A stretch of DNA of 64,000 nt from Cotesia glomerata. Taxonomy: Eukaryota; Arthropoda; Insecta; Hymenoptera; Braconidae. Below the pieces are notes generated by a model. That model did not search any database. It was not told where the DNA came from and saw only the letters and a list, made by a program, of their open reading frames with translations. Positions within the stretch are counted from its first letter, which is position 1, and each line of letters opens with the position of its first letter. The position numbers and the translations under genes were made by a program. The stretch spans positions 19,803,043 through 19,867,042 of the forward strand of contig NC_058166.1 in NCBI RefSeq assembly GCF_020080835.1. Reading direction: 5' to 3'. Below are positions 1 to 11,281 of the stretch, piece by piece.

Positions 1-39
1 ATTTATTTTAAATCATTTTTGGGAAAATAGATTATAAAA

Positions 40-3007
40 ATGAGCTCTCAACCAATAATGGTACCCGGAGGGGAAAAAAGTCATCATCATGAATCGCAAT
101 CATCATCAGTTGGACATTCTAATGATTTAAGAACAATGACACCACCAACAAGCCGTTCTTTTAACAATCGTAAGTTACCTTTTTATTATCACTCACTCAC
201 GGTTTAATAATTTAATTACCTTACTGATAAGGAAACAATCTAATCCGGCTTATCTTTTGTTTAATACAATACTTAATTTGAAATTTAAATTGCTAGACGG
301 TGATAATAATTTAAATTTAAATAAATTACAATTAAAATAAAATGAGTATTTTTTTACAAACGCTTTTTATATTATTGCTTAAGGCTGTTTTTTTTTTTTT
401 TCCCCTGTTGATTTTTGATCTTTTATTGATAATAATAATACGGTTGCATCGCATGTCACGGGACTAATTAATGGGATCGGTGGTAGAGTCTAGTCGTCTA
501 TCTAATAAACAAGTAACCAGTAATTTTCTTAGTATTACATGACAGTATAAACTGTTAATTGGTATTTAAATTTTAAAATAATTTGGTCCTTGGTAAAGAA
601 TTTTTTTATTGACCTAGAAGTTTAAATAAAGTAATAAATGATATTAAAGTAAAAAAATAGTAAAAAAGTTTAGCTGTAAGTTCATTAATATGAATTGAGT
701 TGACCAACTTTGCGTATATGAAGATATTAATCGATACATCAACAGGCCTTAGGACAGGTGGTTATCGTTGTTAACTCATTTTTTCTTCATTATTATATAT
801 TATATTTGCCGGTAAGGCCTTATTATTGTCACTGTTGTTGTTTTATTATGTCGCCTGGCTTTTAAACTTTGTCATGCTTTCAGTTAACTGTCTCGGCTTA
901 TACAATTCGCATTACTGTCAAGCTATTTATATTTTATAATTAAATACACATTCGTTATTAATTAGTTAATTGTTACTCCATAGTTATTTTTAATTAAAAA
1001 CAAGCACAATTTTTTTTTTTTTTTTAACTAATGTGTAGTCGGGGAATTTTTCGTAAAAAAGGTAAGATGGAATAATATACTTAGCTTTTGTAATTTATTT
1101 ATTTTTTTAAACGGCCGATTCAATTAAATAAATTAAATTTCGGGGAAAAATTTCGAGTTTAATTAATTAAATTTTCTGAAAAATAAATTAAAAACTCGGT
1201 AGCACAAACTCTAGACTATAATATGTAGAGGAAATCGGATTTATGAGACTTTAACAAATAATGTAGCTTCAGGAGACGAGCGGAGACCCCGGCAGGGCAG
1301 CGTAAATGCCCAGTCAGCTCAGTTGTCAAAGCTACCATCATCAGAATCACTTACAGCTAATGTTAATATTCCTGGTCCTCCGCTTTCACCAGGTATTTTA
1401 TACTTTTTCAAATAAAACTTTATTTATTACTCAATACTCATCAGCTCATCACTACTATGACACATACATCATACTTATTTAATAATTCAATTAACAATTA
1501 TTACTACTAAAATGTTCATCCATTGGCATTTAAATTATGGCTTCTATTTTTATTCATTTATTCGATCACTCTAGAGTTCTCTCGGCATACCTATATATTT
1601 ACCATTCTATAAAATGTTAATTTTATTTAAATACACTTTTTTATTTTTTCACCTTCAATTAGTATTAACGCGAGTTAATAATTTAATCCATAAAGTTTTA
1701 TTGGAAAAAAAAACAATTAAACTCTAGTGTGATTATTAAACTAATGCTTCGGGGCATTTACAAACTTGCATTTAAACGCATTACACTCTTTAAATAAAAT
1801 ATTAAGTTTATTTACTTTATTTACACTACAAACAAAAAATACCTAACATGCCTTGCAGTTTTTTTTGAGGCCATTTATTTGCTTAAGATGCCATTGGTAA
1901 TGTATTAATTTTATATACAATTATAATAACAATAATAAGAATAATATTAATGATAATTTGGAGTTTAATAAATGTTGGATAAATGTCAAATGTTCTAAAA
2001 ATATATTTAAGGTTTATCAGCGATGGGGGAGAGTACTCTCAAAATCGATACCACCACCGACAAGGTAATTAATGAATTAACGTCATTTACGTAATTGGAC
2101 GAAACCTTTTATCATTATATAAGATTAATTGATTTGTTAAATAATATATTTGTCAGGGAGATGGAAAATTAACGAGAAAAGAATCGTACAAAGCACAGCG
2201 TAAAAATTACCGAATTGAAAAAAAACGTGTTGCAAATGAATTATTGAGCTCATTAAAAGATCCGACAGTGGTTGTTATGAGTGACTGGCTCAAAGTACGC
2301 GGTACTCTAAAAAGTTGGACTAAACTCTGGTGTATACTCAAGCCAGGTTTATTATTACTTTATAAAAGTCCAAAGATAAAGGTAAAAACTAAATAAACTA
2401 TTTTAATTTATTTCAATTTAAACAATAAAATTAATAAATATCGATAATTATTATTTTTAGAGCAGTCACTGGGTCGGAACGGTCTTATTGAATACGTGTC
2501 AAGTAATTGAACGACCAAGTAAAAAAGATGGATTTTGTTTCAAGTTATTTCATCCACTTGAGCAATCTATTTGGGCACCACGGGGGCCTGAAAAAGAAGC
2601 TATGAGTCAGTAATTTTTTTTTTATTTATTGACACATGGTCATTTTATTTATTTTATTAATTTATTATTTTATTGCAGGAGCCGTAGTACAACCATTGCC
2701 AACATCTCATTTAATTTTTCGCGCACCATCGCAGGCTGCTGGTAAATGTTGGCTCGACGCTTTAGAATTATCTCTACGTTGCTCTTCGCTTATCGTCAGA
2801 TCTACTAGTATTTTGCCGCGTTCGCCGCAACACGATGCAACTACAACACACGAGACTCAGTGGAGTGAAGCTGATTATGAGAAACACTTTGATGACCACG
2901 GTAATTTTTTTTTTTTATTTTTAATTTTATGAACTTATTACATACATGCAGTATTGATTATTTTTACATTCGAAAAAAGTTAAATAAAATAATTGATACT
3001 GTAAGAG

Positions 3008-3045
<38 letters not shown>

Positions 3046-6000
3046 CCTATCTAAAAATAAATATTAACGCGTCATAGATATTCAGTCTGTGAAGTTAACC
3101 AATTTACTATTAATTAATAAATTAACCTCAGAATTTATTTACAAAAATCTAAATAAAAACAATCAATAAATTGGTACAGTATTAGCAACATAATATAAAA
3201 TTATACTAATAAAATGAATGGCTTTTTAGTAATTAACAATAAAAATTAATTAGTAGCTTATATAATATAATAGAATAAAACTAATGGTTAATCGGTTTTA
3301 ATAATGTTCAATAATTGCTGGCGCTTGGTATGACCGACTGACAGATTACAAACTGGACGAGTCTCTACAGATAAATTTAAGCCGCTACATCCCCCCGACA
3401 CCAACGACACCACAGAGACGATTGTTGTCATGTCCGCCATCACATTATTCCCCGGGTAACAAAAGCCCCGCATCCAAAAGCTTGTGCCCTTCGCCGACCC
3501 CGGTCTTTCAGCAACTTTGTCACGCAGTGGCTTATTGGGAAAAGCACTTGATCGGCAAGTCAACGCCGCCGTCAATAGATAATAAAAATTTATCCGGTAG
3601 CTCTGACGGCGAGGGTTTATTGTCTGATAACGGTAGCTTGTACAGTAGATACTTATCACCCTCGTCGTCCCATTTGTATGGCTGTTGTTCACCCACCCGA
3701 CGCATGACCATACCCTCGATCCATGTCCTAGAGTGTCAAGCCCGACGAGTAGTAACGCTAGATCCTGTTCGTACCTTACATACAGACCTGGACGATATCA
3801 GTCAACCGGAGAACGGCGTCGTTGCTGATGCTGAAATCAGCGGTACCGATTCTGATTCCGAGGGATCTGTCAAGGAGGAAGAAATCACTATTTGCGAGAC
3901 TCCGTATCTTGCTAATGAAAATGAATTTTTGGGATCGGTAATTATTTTCATTTTAATTATTAGGTCAATTTATAATTATTATAACATAAACGCCGCTGAG
4001 TAAAAATAAAATTATCGATTAATAATATACGTCTATTTTTTATACAGGCTGGAGAAGTTGTCGCTGAGCTGCCGGATGAACAAAAGTCACTTATCTGGTT
4101 TCTTCTTAAGCAAGTGAGACCGGGTATGGATCTTTCAAAAGTAGTATTACCGACTTTTATCCTCGAGCCACGTTCTTTTTTGGAAAAACTTGCTGATTCT
4201 TATTATCATGCCGATTTACTTTCACAGTAAGTCTTTTTTTTTTTTTTAATATTTATTATATTTTTATTTAAAAAATATTATTATTTTAAAGGGCTGTACT
4301 GGAAGATGATGCATTTACTCGTATGAAAGGGGTAGTGAAATGGTATCTATCTGGATTTTACAAGAAGCCCCAAGGTCTTAAGAAACCATACAATCCACTG
4401 CTTGGTGAAACATTTCGTTGTTATTGGCAACATCCCAATGGCTCAAGAACATTTTATCTCGCTGAACAAGTATGTTTATTTAAACAATTTAATTACCAAT
4501 TAAATCAAATAATTTAAAATAAATTTATTTAATTATTTAGATATCCCACCATCCACCAATTTCGGGATTTTATGTAACAAACCGGCAAGACGGTTTTACA
4601 ATAAGTTCAACGATAATAGCAAAGTCTAAATTTTATGGTAACTCAACGTCAGCTGTTTTGGATGGTGCAGCTGTGCTTACGATGCTTCCACGTGGCGAGG
4701 ATTACTCTATGACTATTCCCTATGCTCACTGCAAGGGAATAGTTATGGGTACCTTGTCCATGGAACTCGGCGGCAAAATAAATATTATTTGCGAAAAAAC
4801 GGGTTACCATACGGAGCTTGAATTTAAATTAAAGGTAAATTATATTATTAATTTTTATGATTTATTTGTTTATAATCATAAATAAAATTTTTAGCCATTT
4901 TTGGGTGGTGCTGAACAAATGAACCAAGTGGTGGGTCGAATAAAGCTCGGAAAAGAAACTTTGGGCACTATATCCGGTTACTGGGACGGACAAATTAATA
5001 TCGTTGACAAGAGAACTGGAGTAAGCATATTTAATTATTTACTTTTTGATAAATTAATTGTAATTAATTGGTTGAAAATTGTAGCAAGAAAGTGTTTTGT
5101 TTTCTTCGACTCCGGAAGTAAGAAGATCACGTCTGAAGAAATACACAGTCCCGATAGAATCCCAAAATGAGTGGGAAAGCCAAAAATTATGGCTCGCAGT
5201 TACACAAGCCATCAATAATGACGACCAGATAGTAGCTACCGAAGCTAAGACGGCCTTGGAAGAGGCTCAGCGTGAACGTGCCAAAGAACGTAAACTAAAT
5301 AATCTCGAATGGATTCCTAAATATTTTGTACAGGTTTGTTTTCGTCATTTATCATAATCATCTATATTATTAAGAGAATAAGAAAAATTTTGTGGCCAGT
5401 GTATTAATATGATAAATTAAATTTGTTATTATTAGAAAGGTCCTTGACCTGGAGTTGTGCTTTTTCAAGGTTTTATATCATTCTCACCAATAGTCAATTT
5501 ATGGTGATAAGTATTTAGACTGCATTCAAAAATGTTATATCTCTAGATACATAATTAAGAAATGACCTTGTATCTTGTCAACTATTGACATTTTTAAAGA
5601 TATAAGCTCATCCCGATGTTACACTCATCGAGACTTTTCATTTGAGTACCCACATGCATTTTTGATATATTTTTCATATATAAATATATATAATATATAT
5701 AAATATAGAAAAAATATATGAAAAATTGATGTGGGTACTCAAATGGAAGCTCTTGATGAGTACAACATCGGGATGAGCTTATATCTTTAAAAACGTCAAT
5801 ATTTAAAAAAGTACAGTGCAATTTAACAAAAGTAATTATTTAATAAAGCAAAATTTTATTTATTTATAGTTGACAAGTCACGGCAGTCACATAGTGACTG
5901 CAAGGTTCCTAGTTATATTTATTTGAATTGAATGTTACAGGATATAATAACAGGTAATTGGATCTATCGACATGCTGACATTAGACCATGGGATCCACGA

Positions 6001-6962
6001 AATGATGTAGTTCAATACGAACAAGATTATATTGTACGCACAAAAACGCGCCACAAGACTCCGATAATGCGAACCGGAAGTATTGTTTCAGCCGATCCAC
6101 AGTCTCAGGTATACTTAAAAATTATAAATATTTATTTAATTAATTATAAATGTTTAAATAATTGACGAGAGTAGTATCTCAAATACCAAATAAAGATAAA
6201 TATTGTTTATTAAAATCGCATGTCATCTCTACTGTATTATTTTCAGTCTAGATGTTTTATTCAATGATTAATTTATTTTGTTTCATAATTGTTTATGACT
6301 GCGCGGATAAAATAAAAAATAAAAAATAAAAAAAAAAAAAAAAATGTATAAATTAATATTTGTAATGGAATAGTATCACGAATTTTGGGCTCAACACGTG
6401 AGAATTTTGTTTAAACAAAACATTTTGTTTATATTTATCGAGTAGACGGCAATAATGATTTCAGATGCCGTTATTACAGGCGGAGTCGCGTTCCTCGTTA
6501 TCTGTACTCAAGTCATCTAAGAGGCAGCTGTCTAATAATTTACCTTTGGCAGAAAATCCTCATGATTCTGCAAGTTCCTCCGAAGCTATTCATTCTGATT
6601 CGAGTCAGTCTGTTGGTAAAAGACGACGTTCTGCAGCTAGGTTGTTATTTTTATTTTTTATAACAATTGATTTTAATTAAAAACTGTTTTATTAATTAAT
6701 TAATTAATAAATATTTTAAAGGATGATGCATTCATTAAAAGAAGTCGAGAGTCAAATGGCTGAGCACGGAGAAAAATTAAATCGTATTCAACGCTCAATA
6801 GAACAATTAGCTATTCGACAGCGAACACAACGGGAACAAAATTACAATCCAAGTATGATTAAAAGTTGCGTAGACACTATTGTTGTTATTGCTATCGTCT
6901 ATTTCGTGCAGTATATTATGAAATTTTTTAACCACACTAGTGACACCAAAGATACATGGTAA
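40..6962 (+). CDS. Oxysterol-binding protein-related protein 8 (ORP8-like), 15 exons
   Basis: Exons: 40-169, 1273-1392, 2012-2064, 2157-2381, 2461-2605, 2679-2900, 3345-3937, 4048-4226, 4292-4469, 4541-4834, 4895-5020, 5085-5333, 5941-6108, 6465-6640, 6722-6962. All introns are GT-AG, every junction keeps frame, and the sum is 1032 codons plus stop. Seen: a basic stretch, then a PH domain at about residues 142-255 ([35 protein letters not shown]), a Ser-rich linker encoded mainly by exon 7, an ORD lipid-transfer domain at about 510-890 with the family fingerprint EQISHHPP at 614-621, a short coiled coil, and a C-terminal hydrophobic segment at about 1002-1022. Known for the family: ORP5/8 are ER tail-anchored proteins that exchange phosphatidylserine for PI4P at ER-plasma membrane contacts. 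The start has an in-frame stop 12 bases upstream. The last intron overlaps the stop codon (see findings). The family call is very secure; assigning it to ORP8 rather than ORP5 is natural because insects usually have one such gene. Confidence 0.95.
170..1272 (+). other. Intron 1 of the ORP8-like gene
   Basis: A 1.1 kb AT-rich intron between a GTAAGT donor and a CTTCAG acceptor. It holds poly-T runs (around 388-402 and 1011-1025) and no coding-like segment. Enhancers in a first intron are possible, but none can be recognised. Confidence 0.7.
2901..3344 (+). repeat. Intron 6 of the ORP8-like gene with a long poly-A tract
   Basis: This intron contains an uninterrupted A run of about 35 bases near 3008-3043, one of the longest homopolymers in the window. 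The rest is AT-rich without motifs. The acceptor at 3344 (GACTGACAG) precedes the codons for YKLDES, which restore the ORP8 frame. Confidence 0.7.
5583..5801. mobile_element. Large inverted repeat (MITE-like hairpin) in intron 12 of the ORP8-like gene
   Basis: Two arms of roughly 95 bases lie head to head around an AT-rich centre near 5680-5710. Both carry the same blocks in inverted orientation: AAGATATAAGCTCATCCCGA, TTTGAGTACCCACAT and ACTCATC. Arms differ at scattered positions, so this is an aged insertion. It sits wholly inside the intron between exons ending 5333 and starting 5941 and codes for nothing credible. Similar text further out (TTGTCAACTATTGAC left, AGTTGACAAGTCAC right) suggests the full element may be larger. 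Its class is unknown: a non-autonomous DNA element is likely from the palindromic shape. Confidence 0.7.
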
Positions 6963-8404
6963 GACAATATATTTTTAATTAAATTTATCAATTACAATAA
7001 TAATAATAATAATAATAATAATTATCATTATTATTATTATTATTATTAAATGTAATTAATGTTATTTAGATCCCCGATGAATCAAGATCAACTTCAAGGT
7101 TCTTAAGCTAATAAATAAATTTTGGGCTTCTTATATAAAAATGAAATAATTAAAATATATATTAAAATAATTAATAACGTGATATAGTTTATTTAATTAT
7201 AATTAAAATGACAATGTACACTCTAATCAGTCTTTGAACTTACGCACGACATATTTATTATTACAATCATATATTTCTTACTGTCTATTTTTTTTTAGAT
7301 AAAAATTTAATTTGTACATATTATTTGATTTATTATTTTATTTTAAAGAAATCTCATTATATATTTAACGATTAAGTTGTCAATCAAAATCAGGAATTGC
7401 TGAATAATACAATTAATATTAATTTATGCTTATGTAATTATTAGTTTTTATATTATGGGTTATTGCAGTTTTAATTGTTTAATATACAGATATATTTAAA
7501 TATAAATATATTATTATATATTTAGACACTTGAATCGTTTATATACTAACGATAGTAAGCACTGAATGAAAATATATTTGTTAATAATAAAATATTATTA
7601 AATATTTGTCGTTTATAAGAATTTATAAGTAAAATATCGTTGTTAAAGCCTATAAATTTAATTAATCATTGTTTTATATTGTTAATTATTATTTTTTCTT
7701 GATTATTTGTTTTTTATTTGACAAAAATAATAGGAAAGTTTCAAATCAAGTCTATTTAAATCTCAAACTGTTTCAATAACTAGATAATACAATATTTGAT
7801 AGATTTTATTGGCTTATGTCGGATTATTAAAAAAATTATAAAGTTTTTTTTTTTTTTGTTTTTCAATCAAAATAGATGTTACAACGAAAATTGAACTAAA
7901 AATTAATAGGAAATCCTGTAGCGCGTTTATTAAATTATGGGATTGCTTATTAGACCAAACATACGTGCATTCCAACGTATAACGTCCAATCATTATATAA
8001 ATTGAATTATTAATATTTGTTTGTATAATTTAAGATTAAAATTTATTATGTCAACAATTGAATTTTTTTGTATATTGAATTTTAATTTATTTAAATAAAA
8101 AATTAAATAAATTAATTCATCGTTTTGTTCATTTTTTATTCCCTTAATTTTTACAAAGTAGTTTTTTAAAATTGTTTAGAAAAAAAAATTTATTAAATTA
8201 TAATTTTGTTCTATAATTATTGATAGCAATTTTTTATTTCAACAATGCAACAATTGTTTAGTTAAAAAATAATAAATTTACAATTAACTTTCTTGATTCA
8301 TAGCTCATAAAAAAAAAAAAAAAAAATTAGTACTAAAAGCTGTTTTTAATACTGAAAATAAAATAAAATAATCTCAATGAATTGTCTATCATCGCTTAAA
8401 TAAC
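6963..8404. other. Convergent 3' intergenic region (ORP8-like and SRI-like genes)
   Basis: This region lies between the tail ends of two converging genes. It holds a probable last noncoding exon of the ORP8-like gene starting at 7070, and AATAAA-type polyadenylation signals near 7110-7116. An (AAT)n-(ATT)n hairpin occupies about 7000-7048. The rest is very AT-rich 3' UTR or spacer with no supported gene. Confidence 0.6.
7000..7048. repeat. (AAT)n/(ATT)n palindromic microsatellite
   Basis: About eight AAT units are followed by TCATT and about eight ATT units, so the strand can fold on itself. The same architecture recurs near 14217-14242 and 17800-17831. Confidence 0.8.
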
Positions 8405-10354
8405 TTAAATATAAATATCTGCTTCTGTTTTTATACATGTTTTATTTTTAAAGTAATCTTTAATATAGTTATTCACACACGCTTCCTCTGAAACAAAAAT
8501 AAAATATAAATTAATGAAATAATTAAAAAATTTATTTAATATTAAATAAATAAACTTACCAGGAAAAGTATTTTCTAAAATAAGCTTATCAGAAACATGT
8601 TTAGCAACGGCTTTGAACAGCAGCTTGTTTCCGCTAATTTTTTCCTCGTAGTAGGGCATCAAGTACTTGACAACCCAGGGCGCGATTCTTTCCTTACAAG
8701 CATTGAGATGTTCCTCGATGTGAATCGGTGACTCGGGCATCATCTCCTCCTCATTCACCTCTTCTCCAAATAACTCTTTAAATTTATCCTTAATTTTCCC
8801 ATATTTTCTGTAATTATTCAAAGACAGTTCAAGCATTTTGGTTCTGAGCTTTGACTCCTGGTGAATTCTTTCCACCAGCCAAACATTTCGCATCTTTTTA
8901 GTCAGCTTATCTTCTTTACTATCTTCAGTTTTACATTCTTCAAGAGCTCTTTTTTTTAATTTTTTATAATCAGTAAATGAAACTTTGCGCTTACCGCCAT
9001 AATTAACCTTAAACTCTTTAATTTTTAATTTTTTATCATCTAATTTATCAACACTAACACAACTATTACTATTATTTTCACTGGGAAGAGTAAAATTACT
9101 GGTAGTATTTTTAGAATAATTAATTTTAGCAGTTTTAGTAGGCTCCATATCGACACTGGGCTTGTTAATACTCGAATGTTTTTCTATTAATGCCATCAGA
9201 TCACTACTGTCGTCACTCTCACCAAACATAGTCTCCAAATTTTGTACCAAAGTATCGTGAGTTTCCTCATCTATATTATCAACATCATTGAAGTTATCTT
9301 GATCAATATTGCTCGAAGAATTATTACCAAAAAGATCAGCAATATTTTTACTTATTTTATCTTGTAATTCTTCTTGTTGATTAATTACACTAGTATTATT
9401 TAACTCTTTACCACCATCCAGAGTTTCTCTTTCACCACTTTGTTTATCAAGTCTGTCACTTAAAGAATTCACTTTATCAAACACTGGTACACTCTTTAAT
9501 AGATACGGGTAATTAATATCCTGCTGAGTATTGTTAATAACATTAACACCACCACAATTTAACACGCTATAATTATCTTTTAGCTCTTCGGAGCAAGTCT
9601 GTACAGCAACATCAACTGTTTTTGATGGTGTGTCCAGATAAACCGCCAATTTATTATGAATTTTATTGTTTACAGTATCCTTTTTCACGTCTGATATTAT
9701 TTTCAAGACGGCTTGTCGATAAAGAGACGTTTCAATTGAGGCTTTGACTGCATCCAGCTCCAAAAGACTAGAAAATTTCTTCAGATCACAACGCAAAAAT
9801 TTTTCACTTTTTATTGAACGACAGCACGTGTTGTAATTTTTCACAATAGATTTGTATAAATAAGAAAAATAAATCCGTCTTACCTGTAAATTAAATATTT
9901 ACTTATTAGAATATAATTATATACTTATAAAATTTATAACACTTGATAGTTTTTTTATTTTTCTTGAAAAATAAACAAGGTGTAAAAAATAATTAAAAAA
10001 AATTTCATTTATAATTTTTAAAAGCTCTGAAATATATTTTTTAAATAATTATTTTTGTGATAAATTAATTTGTTAAAAAATTATTAGATGTCTTTCAATT
10101 TAAGTGTCATTAAAATTTTTATAATAAAAATAAATATATTAAGTATGTACCATTGACGTAAGCCGGAGAAAATCGTTTGGATCAATCCTGCTGAGAGAAT
10201 CATTTTGGAAAATAGAAGGTTGCAATAACATTGATGATGTACTATCACTATCTGTGTCGAGATCATCATCACAGTCTTCAGATGATATTGATTCTTCTTT
10301 TTCTTTTTTTATTTTTAAAGGCAAAGGAATTTCAAGTGGTTTTGTTGCTGTCAT
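8405..10354 (-). CDS. Acidic, probably nuclear protein with C-terminal SRI-like domain, 3 exons
   Basis: Exons in transcript order: 10354-10151, 9883-8560, 8487-8405, with GT-AG introns in frame, giving 536 residues. The N-terminus carries Lys- and Asp/Ser-rich segments (LKIKKEKEE; EDCDDDLDTDSDS). The middle is low-complexity and acidic, with basic patches (KLKKRALEE). The best-conserved-looking part is the C-terminus: ERIAPWVVKYLMPYY, then FKAVAKHVSDKLILE, then VNNYIKDYFKN across the last splice junction. That spacing of VVK-x-L-x-PY, FK-x-x-AK and Y-I-x-x-YF resembles the Set2-Rpb1 interacting (SRI) domain, which binds the phosphorylated RNA polymerase II tail. No SET, helicase or RING domain is present, so it is not SETD2, RECQL5 or PHRF1. 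The function and the SRI assignment are inferences; the gene model itself is solid. Confidence 0.8.
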
Positions 10355-11281
10355 TTTGTTTTGTTTATTGTTAACTCAAGGATTTTTGGTTAGTTTTTAC
10401 TTTTTTTCACACTCTGTATTTCTCCTGGTTGTTTTTTTTTTTTTTTTTATTATTTATTATATTTATGTACAGTTAAAATAAACATATGATTGACGCTAGC
10501 GCCAATACTTGGCAGGATTGTCGTCTTACCGCGCGAACTAGTAGAGTTCATTATTCTTAACGCGCAATTCACCACGAGGAATACGCGAGGATCGACGAGG
10601 AATGTGTCACACGGGCGTGCACCGCCATGATGCCATGATTGTGTTATTTGTTAAGAAAAACTGCAGGTGGCTCTACAGTTCAGTGACATCTCAACGCGCG
10701 AAACAAAAACTTTAAATTTAAAATTCATTTTATTTTGCACGCCTCATAAGATGATAATAATAAAGTTAGTCGACATTTTTCATTTTTTTATTTTGCTTAA
10801 TTTATTAAGGTAATTAAGGTAGTACTACTGGTTTTAGAATTGACGTACAGAATTTAATAAAATTTGGCATATTGGTACTTAATAATATCATAATTAAGCA
10901 GTAAAATTTTTCGGAACCTGAGCAAGTCTTTAATTTGCTCGGGAATATTGAAATACTCAACTTTATCGACGGGAATTCATAGGATGTGAGAAAAATGATA
11001 ATAAGAAAATATTAATTAAATCCACTTTTATAATATAAATGAAATATATAAAAATATACATAGAAGCCAAAATATCTGTATAACGTGATTGGTTAAAAGT
11101 ATGGCAATGTATACTATAGCATTTCTTACATTTCTTTATAATAAATAAAAATAATATAATCATTTTGGAATTTCATCGTTATTATTATTTATATTTTTAT
11201 GATACAAAAATGATAATACTTTGGTACAATAGCTTACTGAATCAATACATTATTTATTCTTTATATATATATATTTTTTTT
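10355..11281. promoter_or_regulatory. Spacer with CpG-rich probable promoter of the SRI-like gene
   Basis: Immediately upstream of the minus-strand gene starting at 10354, the stretch at about 10490-10690 is far richer in G+C and CpG (several CGCG) than its surroundings. It contains CGCTAGCGCC and a run of CG-containing decamers, consistent with a promoter. The remainder to 11281 is AT-rich and would hold the 3' UTR of the transporter gene. No additional gene is supported. Confidence 0.5.

Noticed and set aside
3288..3692. 134-codon minus-strand open frame opposite ORP8 exon 7
   Set aside because: It is a shadow of the high-GC coding exon on the plus strand; no start context, splice logic or family.
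5085..5333. Possible use of the frame beginning at 5097 as an independent gene
   Set aside because: It is exon 12 of the ORP8-like gene, joined in frame at both ends.
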